The notes: a model not told the origin generated them from the letters alone. DNA of 64,000 nt from Streptomyces orinoci (GCF_003121295.1 NZ_PHNC01000003.1:1-64000), one strand, 5' to 3'. Numbered from the stretch's first letter, positions 30,631 through 39,188 are shown. Translations and numbers: made by a program.

Positions 30631-32340
30631 GTGCTCGGCGTACCTCGCCGGGCTTCGTCGGCCGGCCCGCTGCCGCCCGGGCTGGTGGGGCTGGTGATGT
30701 CCCGGGGCCCGGAGCAGATCACCGGAATCCTCGCCACGGTGCTGGCGGGCGCGGCCTACCTGCCCATTGACGCCGGCCTGCCCGCCGAGCGCCGGCAGTA
30801 CATGCTGCGGGACGGCCGCGTCCGGTGCGTACTCACCGACACCGCCCGGCCCGAGGACCACGGGGACCGGAACGTCCTCACCCTGGACGCACCGGGCGAG
30901 CCGGACGCGCTGCCCGGCGAGGCCCCGGCGGCGCTGCCCGGCGCCGGTCCCGACGACCTGGCCTATGTGCTCTACACCTCCGGCACCACAGGCGAGCCCA
31001 AGGGCGTCATGGTCACCCACCGCAATGTGGCCAATGTCGTCGCCGACTGCCGGGACCGCTTCGGCATCGGCCCCGCCGACCGGTTCTTCGCCATCAGCGC
31101 CTTCAACTTCGACCTGTCGGTGTGGGACGTCTTCGGCGCCCTCTCGGCCGGCGCGGCGCTGGTGATGCCGGACCCGGACAAGGCCGTGGACCCCGCCCAC
31201 TGGCTGGAGTTGAGCACCGCGGCCGGGGTCACGGTCTGGAACTCGGTGCCGGCCATCGTCTCGCTGCTGCACGACCAGGCGCTCGCCGAGACCGGCCTTC
31301 CGCCGGCGCTGCGACTGGTGATGATGAGCGGCGACCGGATCCCGCCCGCCCTGCCGGCCGCGCTCCGCCGCCTGAAGGACGACCTGGAGGTCATCTCCCT
31401 GGGCGGCCCGACCGAGACCACGATCTGGAACATTCTGCACCCGGTGGGCCGCCATGAGGACGGCAGCGAGTCCATCCCCTATGGACGCCCCAACGCCAAC
31501 AACCGGGCCTACATCCTGGATCAGGACGGCCTGGACGCGCCGGACTGGGTCACCGGCGAGATCTGCGCCGCCGGCACCGGCCTGGCCCGGGGGTACTGGG
31601 GCGACGAACAGCGCACCGCCGAGCGGTTCTTCCACGACGCCCACCGGGGCGAGCGGCTCTACCGCACCGGCGACCTCGGCCGCTATCTGCCCGACGGCGA
31701 GATCCAGATCATGGGCCGCAGCGACTTCCAGATCAAGGTGAACGGCTACCGCATCGAGGCGGGCGAGGTGGAGACCCGGCTGGTCGCCCATGACGCGGTC
31801 CGCCAGGCCGTGGTCACCAAGGCCTCCGGCGCCCGGGGCGACCTGCTGGTCGCCCACCTGGTGCCGGCCGGCGACGCCCGGCCCGGCCAGGCCGAGCTGC
31901 GCCAGGCGCTCCGCCGTGACCTGCCCGACTATATGACCCCCTCGGCGGTGGTCTGGCACGAGGAACTGCCGCTGACCCGCAACGGCAAGGTGGACCGGAC
32001 CAGGCTGACCACCATGGCGACGGACGCCCCGGCGGCCGCCGCCGGCCCGGCCCCCGCGCCCGGCGCCGCGCCCGCCTCCCCGCTCGAGAGCCAGGTTGCC
32101 GGGATCTGGTCGGCGGTCCTCAAGGGCACCGAGGTGGGCCTCGACGACAACCTGCGCGACCTCGGCGGCGACTCCATCTCCGCAGCCCGCATCCTCACCT
32201 CGGTACGCAAGGAGTTCCGCACCACCATCCCCCTGGACGCGATGTACGAGATGGGGACCGTACGGGCCATGGCCGGCCACCTCGCCGCAGTACTGGCCGA
32301 GCGAGCCGAGAAGGAGAGCGCCCCATGCCCCAGTCGGTGA
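30631..32340 (+). CDS. NRPS adenylation-carrier (A-PCP) protein, 5'-truncated, predicted to activate cysteine
   Basis: 569 residues from GTG 30631. The adenylation motifs are present: A3 VLYTSGTTGEPKGV (113-126), A4 FNFDLSVWDVFG (159 on), A5 GGPTETTIWN, A7 YRTGDLGRY, A8 and A10 LTRNGKVDR. A carrier domain follows with the phosphopantetheine serine in LGGDSISA (about Ser515). Aligned to GrsA, the pocket residues are D-L-W-N-M-S-L-I-W-K, close to the published cysteine code D-L-Y-N-M-S-L-I-W-K. The first about 40 residues of a normal A domain are degraded. The frame stays open upstream without a good start, and there is no condensation domain. Either GTG 30631 or ATG 30697 may be used. It overlaps the next gene by 16 bases. 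Confidence 0.85.
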   Translation: MLGVPRRASSAGPLPPGLVGLVMSRGPEQITGILATVLAGAAYLPIDAGLPAERRQYMLRDGRVRCVLTDTARPEDHGDRNVLTLDAPGEPDALPGEAPAALPGAGPDDLAYVLYTSGTTGEPKGVMVTHRNVANVVADCRDRFGIGPADRFFAISAFNFDLSVWDVFGALSAGAALVMPDPDKAVDPAHWLELSTAAGVTVWNSVPAIVSLLHDQALAETGLPPALRLVMMSGDRIPPALPAALRRLKDDLEVISLGGPTETTIWNILHPVGRHEDGSESIPYGRPNANNRAYILDQDGLDAPDWVTGEICAAGTGLARGYWGDEQRTAERFFHDAHRGERLYRTGDLGRYLPDGEIQIMGRSDFQIKVNGYRIEAGEVETRLVAHDAVRQAVVTKASGARGDLLVAHLVPAGDARPGQAELRQALRRDLPDYMTPSAVVWHEELPLTRNGKVDRTRLTTMATDAPAAAAGPAPAPGAAPASPLESQVAGIWSAVLKGTEVGLDDNLRDLGGDSISAARILTSVRKEFRTTIPLDAMYEMGTVRAMAGHLAAVLAERAEKESAPCPSR

Positions 32341-33857
32341 TCAACGACATCGTCTCCGCGCCACCCGCTCACAATGGGCGGATCTCCTTCGCCCGCCTGG
32401 ACGGGACCGAGACGCTGACCCTGGCCGAACTGTACGAGCGGGCCGGGCGGGTGGCATCCGGGCTGCGCCGGATGGGCATCGCGCCGGGGGACCGGATCGG
32501 CATCCTGGCCGCCAACTGCCTGGAGTGGGTGCTGCTCGACCTCGCTGCCCTGCGCCTGAAGGCGGAGACCGCCGGCTTCGAACCCGGCAAGTTCCGGCCG
32601 GACGCCGAGCTGCTGGCCCGCTATGACATCAAGCTGCTGTTCAGCGACCGCCCGTCCGAGGCCTCCGGCGTGGTGCCGGTCGCCGAAGTCCGACTGCTCT
32701 CCGAGCAGCACGACGACGAGCCGCTGCCCGTGGTCCACTACGGACCGCAGGACACCACCACGGTGAAGTTCACCTCCGGCAGCACCGGAACGCCCAAGGG
32801 GCTCGCGGTGACCGCCGGCAGCATCGACAGCTCCCTGCACGCCGTGCAGGAGATCTTCGCGCACCGCCCCGGTGACGACCTGTTCGTCTTCCTGCCGCTC
32901 TCCCTCCTCCAGCAGCGCTACTGGATCTATTCCGCACTGCGGCACGGACATGACGTCACCATCAGCACCTATGAGGCCGCCTTCGCCACCCTGGGCAGGG
33001 TCCGGCCCACGGTCGTCATGGGGGTGCCGGCCTTCTTCGAGACCGCCAAGCGGCACATCGAGAGCCGGGCCCGCCGTGCCACAGCGGCGTCCTGCCCCGA
33101 GGACGCCGTCAAGGAGGCCGCCCGCCGCCTGTTCGGCGACCGCATCCGCTATCTGTGGACGGGCTCCGCGCCGGCCCGCGCCGCGATGCTGCGCTTCTTC
33201 GACGAGGCCGGGCTGCCCATCTACGAGGGCTACGGGCTCAACGAGACCTGCATCGTCACCAAGAACCACCCGGGAGCCAGCCGGGCGGGCAGCGTCGGCA
33301 AGGTCCTCGCCGGCAAGCAGGTACTGATCGACGAGGACGGCGTCATCAGCGTCCGGAGCGACCATCCGGTCAACCGTCGCTACGCCTACGCCGCACCCGG
33401 TGACTCCGAGCGCGTCTTCGGCGCGGACGGCACCGTACGCACCGGCGACCTCGGCCATCTCGACGAGGACGGCTTTCTGTTCATCCGCGGCCGGGCCGAT
33501 GACGTCATCGTCCTGGACAACGGCAAGAAGGTCATCGTCCGGCCCATCGAGGAGCAGATGAAGAGCGACCCGGCGATCGCCGAGTGCGTCCTGTTCTGCC
33601 CCGCGCAGACCGACCTGGTGGCCGTGGTCTCCCCGGCGGCCCTGCCCGCCGACACCGAGGCGATCGCGGCCCGCCTCGCCGATACCAACGCCGGTGCCGA
33701 ACCGGACGAGCGGATCCGCCGAGTCGTGGTGGCACGCGAGCCGTTCAGCATCGACAACGGCCTGCTCACCTCACAGTTCAAGCCCAAGCGCAAGCAGATC
33801 CTCGCCGCCTACGAGCGGGAGATCCATGACATCAAGGAAGGCATCCATGCAGCCTGA
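32325..33857 (+). CDS. Acyl-activating AMP ligase (acyl-CoA/acyl-ACP synthetase-like)
   Basis: 510 residues of the AMP-forming ligase family, closer to fatty-acyl ligases than to NRPS domains. It has the P-loop TSGSTGTPKG near 151, YEGYGLNETC near 300, RTGDLGHLDEDGFLFIRGR near 370, KKVIVRPIEEQMKSDP and the C-terminal lysine region LLTSQFKPKRKQI. The segment after ALRLKAE (TAGFEPGKFRPDAEL) departs from the usual ligase sequence. It likely activates a carboxylic acid and loads the carrier protein encoded next. ATG 32325 has GAAGGAGAG upstream. It is translationally coupled on both sides. Confidence 0.88.
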   Translation: MPQSVINDIVSAPPAHNGRISFARLDGTETLTLAELYERAGRVASGLRRMGIAPGDRIGILAANCLEWVLLDLAALRLKAETAGFEPGKFRPDAELLARYDIKLLFSDRPSEASGVVPVAEVRLLSEQHDDEPLPVVHYGPQDTTTVKFTSGSTGTPKGLAVTAGSIDSSLHAVQEIFAHRPGDDLFVFLPLSLLQQRYWIYSALRHGHDVTISTYEAAFATLGRVRPTVVMGVPAFFETAKRHIESRARRATAASCPEDAVKEAARRLFGDRIRYLWTGSAPARAAMLRFFDEAGLPIYEGYGLNETCIVTKNHPGASRAGSVGKVLAGKQVLIDEDGVISVRSDHPVNRRYAYAAPGDSERVFGADGTVRTGDLGHLDEDGFLFIRGRADDVIVLDNGKKVIVRPIEEQMKSDPAIAECVLFCPAQTDLVAVVSPAALPADTEAIAARLADTNAGAEPDERIRRVVVAREPFSIDNGLLTSQFKPKRKQILAAYEREIHDIKEGIHAA

Positions 33858-34110
33858 CACGGAGACAGCGGTCCGCGAGAACCTTTCCGCGGTGCTCACC
33901 ACCGAGATCGCCCCCGAGGATCTCGACCCCGACCTCGACATGGCCGGGAGCTATGGACTCACCTCCCTCAACAAGGTCCTCTTCCTCACCTCGGTGTGCG
34001 AGGAGACCGGGGTGGACCTGGGGCACTTCACCGAGCACGACCTCGCCGGCATGCGCACCCTGCGCGATGTGGCAGCAGCCCTTTCCCGTTACACCGACAA
34101 GGCGGTATGA
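33847..34110 (+). CDS. Stand-alone acyl carrier protein
   Basis: An 87-residue acidic protein with the four-helix carrier layout. The phosphopantetheine serine is in SYGLTSLNKVLFL. The canonical DSL is changed to LTSLN, which still has the S-L pair. It starts inside the 3' end of the AMP-ligase gene (11-base overlap), so it is almost certainly that enzyme's partner. Its acyl cargo is unknown. Confidence 0.86.
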   Translation: MQPDTETAVRENLSAVLTTEIAPEDLDPDLDMAGSYGLTSLNKVLFLTSVCEETGVDLGHFTEHDLAGMRTLRDVAAALSRYTDKAV

Positions 34111-34111
34111 G

Positions 34112-34726
34112 ATGAGCTGGGCACAGAACGCTCCGGCGGTCCTGGAGAACGAGCACCTGGTGCTGCGGCCGGTCTCCCCCGGGGACCGCGAACGCGTCCG
34201 TGAGATAGCGATGGCGCCGGAGATCTGGCGCTACTTCGTCTCGGTGATCGAAACCGACGCCGACTTCGAGGCGTTCTTCGACGCCACCCTCGCCGACCAC
34301 GAGGCCGGGCGGCGCGCGGTCTTCGTCATCACCGACAAGTCCACCGGCCGCACCGCCGGCAGCATGAGCTTCGGCAATATGGCCGAGGCCGACCGGCGCC
34401 TGGAAATCGGCTGGTCCTGGCTGGGCCTGGACTTCCAGGGCAAGGGCATCAACCGCTGGGCGAAATACCTGCTCCTGGAGCACGCCTTCGAGACCCTGGG
34501 CGCCGAGCGTGTCGAATTCAAGACGGACATCCTCAACAAGCAGGCGCGCAGCGGACTGCGGAACATCGGCGCCGTGGAGGAGGGCACGCTGCGCAGCTTC
34601 AACTTCATGCCCGGCGGCCGCCGCCGTGACGCCGTCTTCTACAGCGTGCTGCGTGCGGAATGGCCGCGGGTGAAGCGGGAACTGGCCACCAAGCCCAAGG
34701 TCTCGCCGCTGGACACGGCCGGATGA
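34112..34726 (+). CDS. GNAT-family N-acyltransferase (RimJ/RimL type)
   Basis: A 204-residue GNAT protein: LVLRPVSPGDRERVREIAMA at the start, RLEIGWSWLGLDFQGKGIN as the acyl-CoA/phosphopantetheine-binding loop (the Q-x-x-G-x-G/A equivalent is QGKGIN), and a RimL-type NKQARSGLRNIGAVEEG end. In this operon it may move the acyl group from the carrier protein to the amino group of cysteine on the PCP, but simple acetylation by acetyl-CoA is equally possible. ATG 34112 lies one base after the ACP stop. Confidence 0.87.
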   Translation: MSWAQNAPAVLENEHLVLRPVSPGDRERVREIAMAPEIWRYFVSVIETDADFEAFFDATLADHEAGRRAVFVITDKSTGRTAGSMSFGNMAEADRRLEIGWSWLGLDFQGKGINRWAKYLLLEHAFETLGAERVEFKTDILNKQARSGLRNIGAVEEGTLRSFNFMPGGRRRDAVFYSVLRAEWPRVKRELATKPKVSPLDTAG

Positions 34727-35823
34727 CCGCCGGCCGGGACATCCGCTTCATCCGTGCCGGCGGCGATCCCTTCGCCATCGGGCACGCGCACGGCGAGGCC
34801 CTGGCCACCCCGCTCAGGGGCTTCCTCGACGACTCGCTCTGCCGGCTGAACAAGGTCATGCAGCCGCCGGTCTCCATGGACGCCCTGCTGCCGACGATCG
34901 CCGCCTACCGGGCGGCGGTCGTGGCGGCCACCCCGGACCTGGCCGAAGAGGTCCGCGGCCTGGCCGCCGGAGCGGGGATCGGGGAGGACGAGGCCTGGCT
35001 GCTCCAGCTGCGCCGGGAGATCATGGGCTACCGCAAGGTGCCCACCATGGGCGACTGCACCACCTATGCGCGTACCGGGGCCGCCGCCAACGGCCACCCG
35101 GTGCTGGCGCAGACCATCGACCTCAATGGGGACCTGGACGATCACATCAGCGTCCTGGAGATCGCCCGGACCGGCTCCGGCCGCCGGTCGCTCGTCCTGT
35201 CCTTCGCCGGTCTGCTCGGCTATCTCGGCATCAACAGCGACGGTCTCGCCATCGGCCTCAATCTGGTGCTGGGCGGAGAGTGGCGTCCCGGTCTGCCGCC
35301 CTACCTGGCGATCCGTCACCTGCTGGACAGCGCGGGCAGCGTCGCCGAGGCCCTGGAGATCCTGCGGGACTTGCCCCTGGCAAGCTCCCGCACCCTGATG
35401 CTCTGTGACCCCGAACGGGCCGCCTGGGCCGAGGTCCTCGGAGACGAACTGCGCATCACCGAGGCCGGGCAGGCGGTGCACACCAACCACTTCCTCCACC
35501 CCGACTTCGCGCCGTCCGACGAGATCAATGTCTTCGCCCGCAACTCCTCGTTGCGCCGGCTGAAGGCGGGCACCGCCGGTCTGGACGGGCTGCGGCCCGA
35601 AGCGGACCCGGAGGAGCACTTCGCCCTGCTGTCCCGGGCACCGATCTGTGTCCCCGACCGCGGAGACATCAGGAGCGAACGCACCGTCGCGGCCGTGGTG
35701 ATGCGGCCCGCACTCGGTGAACTGCATGTGCGGCCCGGAGACCCCTCGCTCTCCCGGACCCGGACCTTCAGGCTCCAGCGGGGGAGAAAGACGCCCATGG
35801 CGGTTCCCACAGTGAGGAATTGA
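34723..35823 (+). CDS. C45-type Ntn hydrolase / acyl-CoA:6-aminopenicillanic acid acyltransferase-like protein
   Basis: A 366-residue member of the C45 (isopenicillin N acyltransferase) family. Residues 11-30 hold the signature GGDPFAIGHAHGEAL. The expected self-cleavage site and nucleophile is Cys112 in TMGDCTTYA, close to Cys103 of the Penicillium enzyme. GHPVLAQTIDLNGDLDDH follows, typical of the active beta chain. Asp rather than Gly precedes the nucleophile. Family members exchange or remove acyl groups on beta-lactams and peptides. Here it might process an N-acyl-cysteine product. ATG 34723 overlaps the GNAT stop (ATGA). Confidence 0.87.
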   Translation: MTAGRDIRFIRAGGDPFAIGHAHGEALATPLRGFLDDSLCRLNKVMQPPVSMDALLPTIAAYRAAVVAATPDLAEEVRGLAAGAGIGEDEAWLLQLRREIMGYRKVPTMGDCTTYARTGAAANGHPVLAQTIDLNGDLDDHISVLEIARTGSGRRSLVLSFAGLLGYLGINSDGLAIGLNLVLGGEWRPGLPPYLAIRHLLDSAGSVAEALEILRDLPLASSRTLMLCDPERAAWAEVLGDELRITEAGQAVHTNHFLHPDFAPSDEINVFARNSSLRRLKAGTAGLDGLRPEADPEEHFALLSRAPICVPDRGDIRSERTVAAVVMRPALGELHVRPGDPSLSRTRTFRLQRGRKTPMAVPTVRN

Positions 35824-35828
35824 CGACA

Positions 35829-36566
35829 GTGAACCCGGACCACCGCACCGTCCCGCTCCTGCGCCTGCACGCGATCGCACCGCATCTGACCACCGATGAA
35901 TTGCTCCGGGCGGTCTCCCGCGTGCTCACGGGCGGCGACACCCCGCCCGGGGGATGGCGGGCGGCGGGGTCCGGCCGGGCGCTGAGGCACGACGGCTTCT
36001 CGGCCGTGGTCACCAGTGCCTGGGACGGGCCGGAGCTGCGACTGCGCTGGTCGGCGGCGCCATCCCTGGCGCCGGGCGCGGACCGGCTGCTGTCCCGCAT
36101 CGCGGCGGCCGCCGGGGACCGGACACCGGCCGGCGAGGAGCGGAGCCGGCCGGCGGAAGGGAACGGCTACCGGGCCTGGCAGGCCCTGATGAGCCACTGG
36201 GGCGTCACCGAGGACGCCCTCGCGGAGGTCCGCCGGCCGGGCCGTCTGGACCGCGCCCGGGCACTGCCCGCCCCGGCGGCACCGGGGAACGACGGCACCG
36301 CGATGTTCGTCTTCGACCACCTCGGCCCGCCCAAGCCGCCGCCCGGCTGGCTGCTCCGCTCCTGGCTCGCCCCGGACACCGGCGGGTTCCACTGCTCGGT
36401 CCGCCCCTCGGCGACGGGCCCCCGACTGCGAGTGGAGACCGGGCACTCCGCCCGCCGCGAACAGGTCCCGGCGCTGCTGTCCGCCTGGCAGACGGTGACC
36501 GACCAACTGACGGCGACCCCCGCCCGCCCGCTCTCCGCGCTCCACCTCCCGCCCCGGATGCACTGA
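35829..36566 (+). CDS. Uncharacterised protein resembling a degenerate NRPS condensation domain
   Basis: 245 residues, no signal peptide or membrane helix. The N-terminal half (LLRLHAIAPHLTTDELLRAV onward) and the C-terminal half (FVFDHLGPPKPPPGWLL, later RVETGHSARREQVPALLSAW) recall the two lobes of a condensation domain, including an NYLG-like DHLG turn. No HHxxxDG is present and the length is about half that of a real C domain. Structural mimicry is inference; it may be a new family. GTG 35829 is preferred over TTG 35820 because GAGG lies 11 bases upstream. It overlaps or abuts the C45 gene, and ends the operon. Confidence 0.6.
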   Translation: MNPDHRTVPLLRLHAIAPHLTTDELLRAVSRVLTGGDTPPGGWRAAGSGRALRHDGFSAVVTSAWDGPELRLRWSAAPSLAPGADRLLSRIAAAAGDRTPAGEERSRPAEGNGYRAWQALMSHWGVTEDALAEVRRPGRLDRARALPAPAAPGNDGTAMFVFDHLGPPKPPPGWLLRSWLAPDTGGFHCSVRPSATGPRLRVETGHSARREQVPALLSAWQTVTDQLTATPARPLSALHLPPRMH

Positions 36567-36813
36567 CCGCCGACGGCATCACGCTCGGTTACTACGCTGA
36601 CTTCATGCCAGAGGCCGGAAACCAGGGTCGCACCACCAGCGACGGACCGCCGGACAGAAGAGGGATCAGCATGCCGGCCCAACTCTCCCGGTTCCCCGCG
36701 GAGTTGATTCGCGGCCGGCTTCTCATGAAGTTGTCCACCAGCCGATCCTCCCCACGCGCTCCCCAGAGGGATGGATACTCCCCAGATTCTCCCCAGGGAG
36801 CATGGACGTTTCG
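36567..36813. other. Gap between the NRPS-like operon and the second insertion sequence
   Basis: About 250 bases with no convincing gene. Several near-identical CTCCCCAG octamers (36761-36797) lie just before the insertion sequence. An AACTCTCCCGGTTCCCCGCG stretch has no recognised function. Confidence 0.4.
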
Positions 36814-36819
36814 GCCAGG

Positions 36820-37446
36820 CAGTGTCTGATGGCTCTTTGATGAGGTCGCGGAGCCGGATCACGATCGCCGCTGTGGCCAGGGTGCCGTGGAAGATGTAGT
36901 CGCGTTTGTCGAAACGGGTCGCAACCGCCCGGTGCTGCTTCGATTTGTTCACGCAGCGTTCCACCGTGTCGCGTTGGCGGTACTGCGCTGGGTTGAAGGC
37001 CGGGGGACGGCCGCCGGCCCGGCCTCGCCGGCGGCGGTTGGCTCTTTGGTCGTCCGGTTCGGCGATCGTCGCCTTGATATGCCGTCGCCGCAGGTAACTG
37101 CGGTTGGCGCGGCTGGAGTAGGCCTTGTCGCCGCGGACCCGGTCCGGGCGGGTACGCGGGCGTCCGGGTCCGGTGCGGGCCACCTTCAGGGCCTGAGCGG
37201 GATGAACATGGGGCTGTCCCCGAGCTGGCCGGGCGAGGTCAGCCAGACCAGGGGCCGGCAGCGGTCATCGGCCAGCAGGTGGATCTTGCAGGTCAGTCCG
37301 CCTCTGGAGCGTCCCAGGGCCGCACGGCCCTCCGCTTCCTCACGGACGCCACCCCCTTTTGCGGGTGGTCCAACGGCGGGCGGCGCCGTGCCCCGGCCGC
37401 GTGCTGGTGGGCCCGGCAGCTGGTGGAGTCGGCACTGACCGCCCAC
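36820..37446 (-). pseudogene. IS5-family transposase, second frame, frameshifted
   Basis: The C-terminal transposase half is split. RSRGGLTCKIHLLADDR to DSPMFIPLRP ends at a stop near 37186. The sequence continues in another frame with ARTGPGRPRTRPDRVRGDKAYSS and VERCVNKSKQHRAVATRFDK. One base change near 37190-37205 explains this. The last frame has no stop inside the element and runs through the inverted repeat into flanking DNA. Confidence 0.82.
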
Positions 37447-37730
37447 GAGCCGTCTATGTCCCGGGTGGCGTCGGCGCCGGCCTGCAGCACGCGCAGGATC
37501 TTTGCCCAGGTGGCGTCGGCCGACCAGCGGCGGTGGCGTTCGTACACGGTCTGCCAGGGACCGTAGCGTTCGGGGAGGTCACGCCAGGGAATCCCGGTCC
37601 GGGTCCGGTAGAGCACCCCGTTGACCACCGTGCGGTGGTCGGCCCACCGCCCACCCGGCCCGCAGACTTCCGGCAACAGCGGGGCTATGCGCTCCCATTG
37701 CGCGTTGGCCAGTTCATGCCGCCGCACCAT
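37293..37730 (-). CDS. IS5-family transposase, first frame (OrfA)
   Basis: The N-terminal transposase half of about 145 residues: VRRHELANAQWERIAPLLPE, then GIPWRDLPERYGPWQTVYER and AVSADSTSCRAHQHAAG. ATG 37730 starts the conserved sequence. It is related to, but clearly different from, the copy at 28 kb. The switch to the second frame would occur at a CAAAAGGGGG run near 37360. Confidence 0.83.
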   Translation of the reverse strand: MVRRHELANAQWERIAPLLPEVCGPGGRWADHRTVVNGVLYRTRTGIPWRDLPERYGPWQTVYERHRRWSADATWAKILRVLQAGADATRDIDGSWAVSADSTSCRAHQHAAGARRRPPLDHPQKGVASVRKRRAVRPWDAPEAD

Positions 37731-37875
37731 GCCAGGCTCCTGCCCGCAACAGCGCCAGATCCACCACCCGGGCAAGAACCATCAGACACTGCCTGGCGGC
37801 GTGACGAAATCCATCACTGCCGTAGGCACGCCGAGCCCGTCGGCCGGGTGGGCCGGCCGGGTGCTGTGCGGTCTG

Positions 37876-39150
37876 TCAGCCCAGGTCCGCCAGGAGGGTG
37901 TTCAGTTCACTCTCCTGCTGCGCCGGTGGCATTGGCGGGTTCGGGTGGTCGATGCCGAAGGTCTTGAGCATTTTGTCCATCTGGGCGTCGATGGAGGTCC
38001 AGCCGGTTTGGTCCAGCGGCTGGAGCGAGGACTGGTCGGCATCCCACAGGTCACGCAGCGACTGGGCGGCTGCGTGGGCCCCGGCCGCGTCTCCCGAGCG
38101 TGCGTCCTTGAGCGAGGTGGATGCGAGGGTCCGCAGCGCGCCGACCTTGGCGGGCGGGAAGTTCTTCACCGCCTGGCCGGGAGGCAGCTGGATGGCGGAG
38201 GTGGTCTCGGTCTCCGGCGCCGGGCCGACGTGCGGCTGACCGTGGGCCCAGACCAGCAGGGCCGCGGTGGCGACGGCCAGCACTCCGAAGCCGCCCAGCG
38301 CGATGCGCTCCTTGCGCGGGTTGCCGGTGACCTGTGCGGCGTGGGCCGCCTGGTGGGTCTCGGTCACGTCCGAGCGCGTCACTGTCAGGTAGACCACCGT
38401 TGCCAGGATCAGGGCGAGGAAGATCAGGCTGGTGGTGAGCGTGCCCAGCGCGAGACCGGTCGGGTCGCCCGGGCTCTGGGCGACCTTGGGGGAGGCGAGC
38501 CAGTCGCCGATGTTGGCGCCCAGCGGGCGGGTCAGGATGTAGGCGAGCCAGAAGGACAGCACCGGGTTCGCGGCGAACCTCCACAGCGCTGTGATCGCCG
38601 CGATGAGGCCGAGCGGCAGTAGCACCGAGACGCCCGGGCTCCAGCCGGTCAGTTCCAGAGTCCAGTCGCCGGTCGCGGTGCCGAGCGCGAAGGTGACCAG
38701 GACGGTCAGCCAGTAGAACGACTCCCGTGAGAGCGTGGTGACCGAGTGGATCGACAGCGTGCGCTCACGCAGCCACCACACGCCGAAGACCACCGCGAGC
38801 AGTACCGAGAAGACCGCGGAGCTGATCCACAGCGGCACGTTCAGCTGGTCGGTCAGGATGTCGGTGTACAAGGTGCCCGTGACGCTGACAACGACCACGG
38901 TCAGCCAGTAGGCGAACGGTACGTACCGCTTGAGCCGCAGCTGGACGGCCAGGACCACCACGAGGACCGCGGTGAAGATCCAGGCCGTGTTCACCAGGCC
39001 GACGCCCAGCCGGGTGTTGATCCAGTCGGCGAAGCTCTCACCGACCGTCGTGCACAGGACCTTGATCACCCAGAACCAGATGGTGACCTCGGGGACCTTG
39101 TTGAGCATGAGCCGCCCGTTGCGCGTGCGTGCTTCGGCTGTCGTCGTCAT
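37876..39150 (-). CDS. COG4705-like multi-pass membrane protein with extracytoplasmic tail
   Basis: About 424 residues. Residues 15-265 contain eight or so membrane helices built from repeated units beginning KVPEVTIWFWVIKVLCTTVG; the repeated SFADWI/NIGDWL motif is typical of the uncharacterised COG4705 membrane-anchored family. A further helix near 290-310 precedes a roughly 110-residue outward-facing tail rich in Pro, Ala and Gln. Function is unknown. It lies just downstream of a two-component system on the same strand (gap 38 bp), so its expression is probably controlled by, or its signal sensed with, that system. ATG 39150 lacks a clear ribosome site. Confidence 0.78.
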   Translation of the reverse strand: MTTTAEARTRNGRLMLNKVPEVTIWFWVIKVLCTTVGESFADWINTRLGVGLVNTAWIFTAVLVVVLAVQLRLKRYVPFAYWLTVVVVSVTGTLYTDILTDQLNVPLWISSAVFSVLLAVVFGVWWLRERTLSIHSVTTLSRESFYWLTVLVTFALGTATGDWTLELTGWSPGVSVLLPLGLIAAITALWRFAANPVLSFWLAYILTRPLGANIGDWLASPKVAQSPGDPTGLALGTLTTSLIFLALILATVVYLTVTRSDVTETHQAAHAAQVTGNPRKERIALGGFGVLAVATAALLVWAHGQPHVGPAPETETTSAIQLPPGQAVKNFPPAKVGALRTLASTSLKDARSGDAAGAHAAAQSLRDLWDADQSSLQPLDQTGWTSIDAQMDKMLKTFGIDHPNPPMPPAQQESELNTLLADLG

Positions 39151-39188
39151 GCGGGGAGGTTTGCGCGGGGAACCTGCAAGCAACCTGA

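Larger units (their letters stand above)
36814..37797 (-). mobile_element. Second IS5-family insertion sequence, decayed, about 984 bp
   Basis: The ends share the 19-bp inverted repeat GCCAGGCAGTGTCTGATGG (36814-36832 and the complement of 37779-37797). They do not match the inverted repeats of the element at 27.4 kb, so these are two different elements. The symmetry runs through the flank, so the target duplication cannot be separated from the repeat. The transposase needs two frame changes, so it is probably inactive. Confidence 0.87.

Noticed and set aside
27377..37797. Composite transposon carrying the NRPS-like operon
   Set aside because: The two flanking insertion sequences have different inverted repeats and transposases, so they could not move the segment together. 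No outer target duplication was seen.
37621..38622. Plus-strand open frame of 333 residues
   Set aside because: It is antisense to the IS end and the COG4705 membrane gene and has low-complexity composition.
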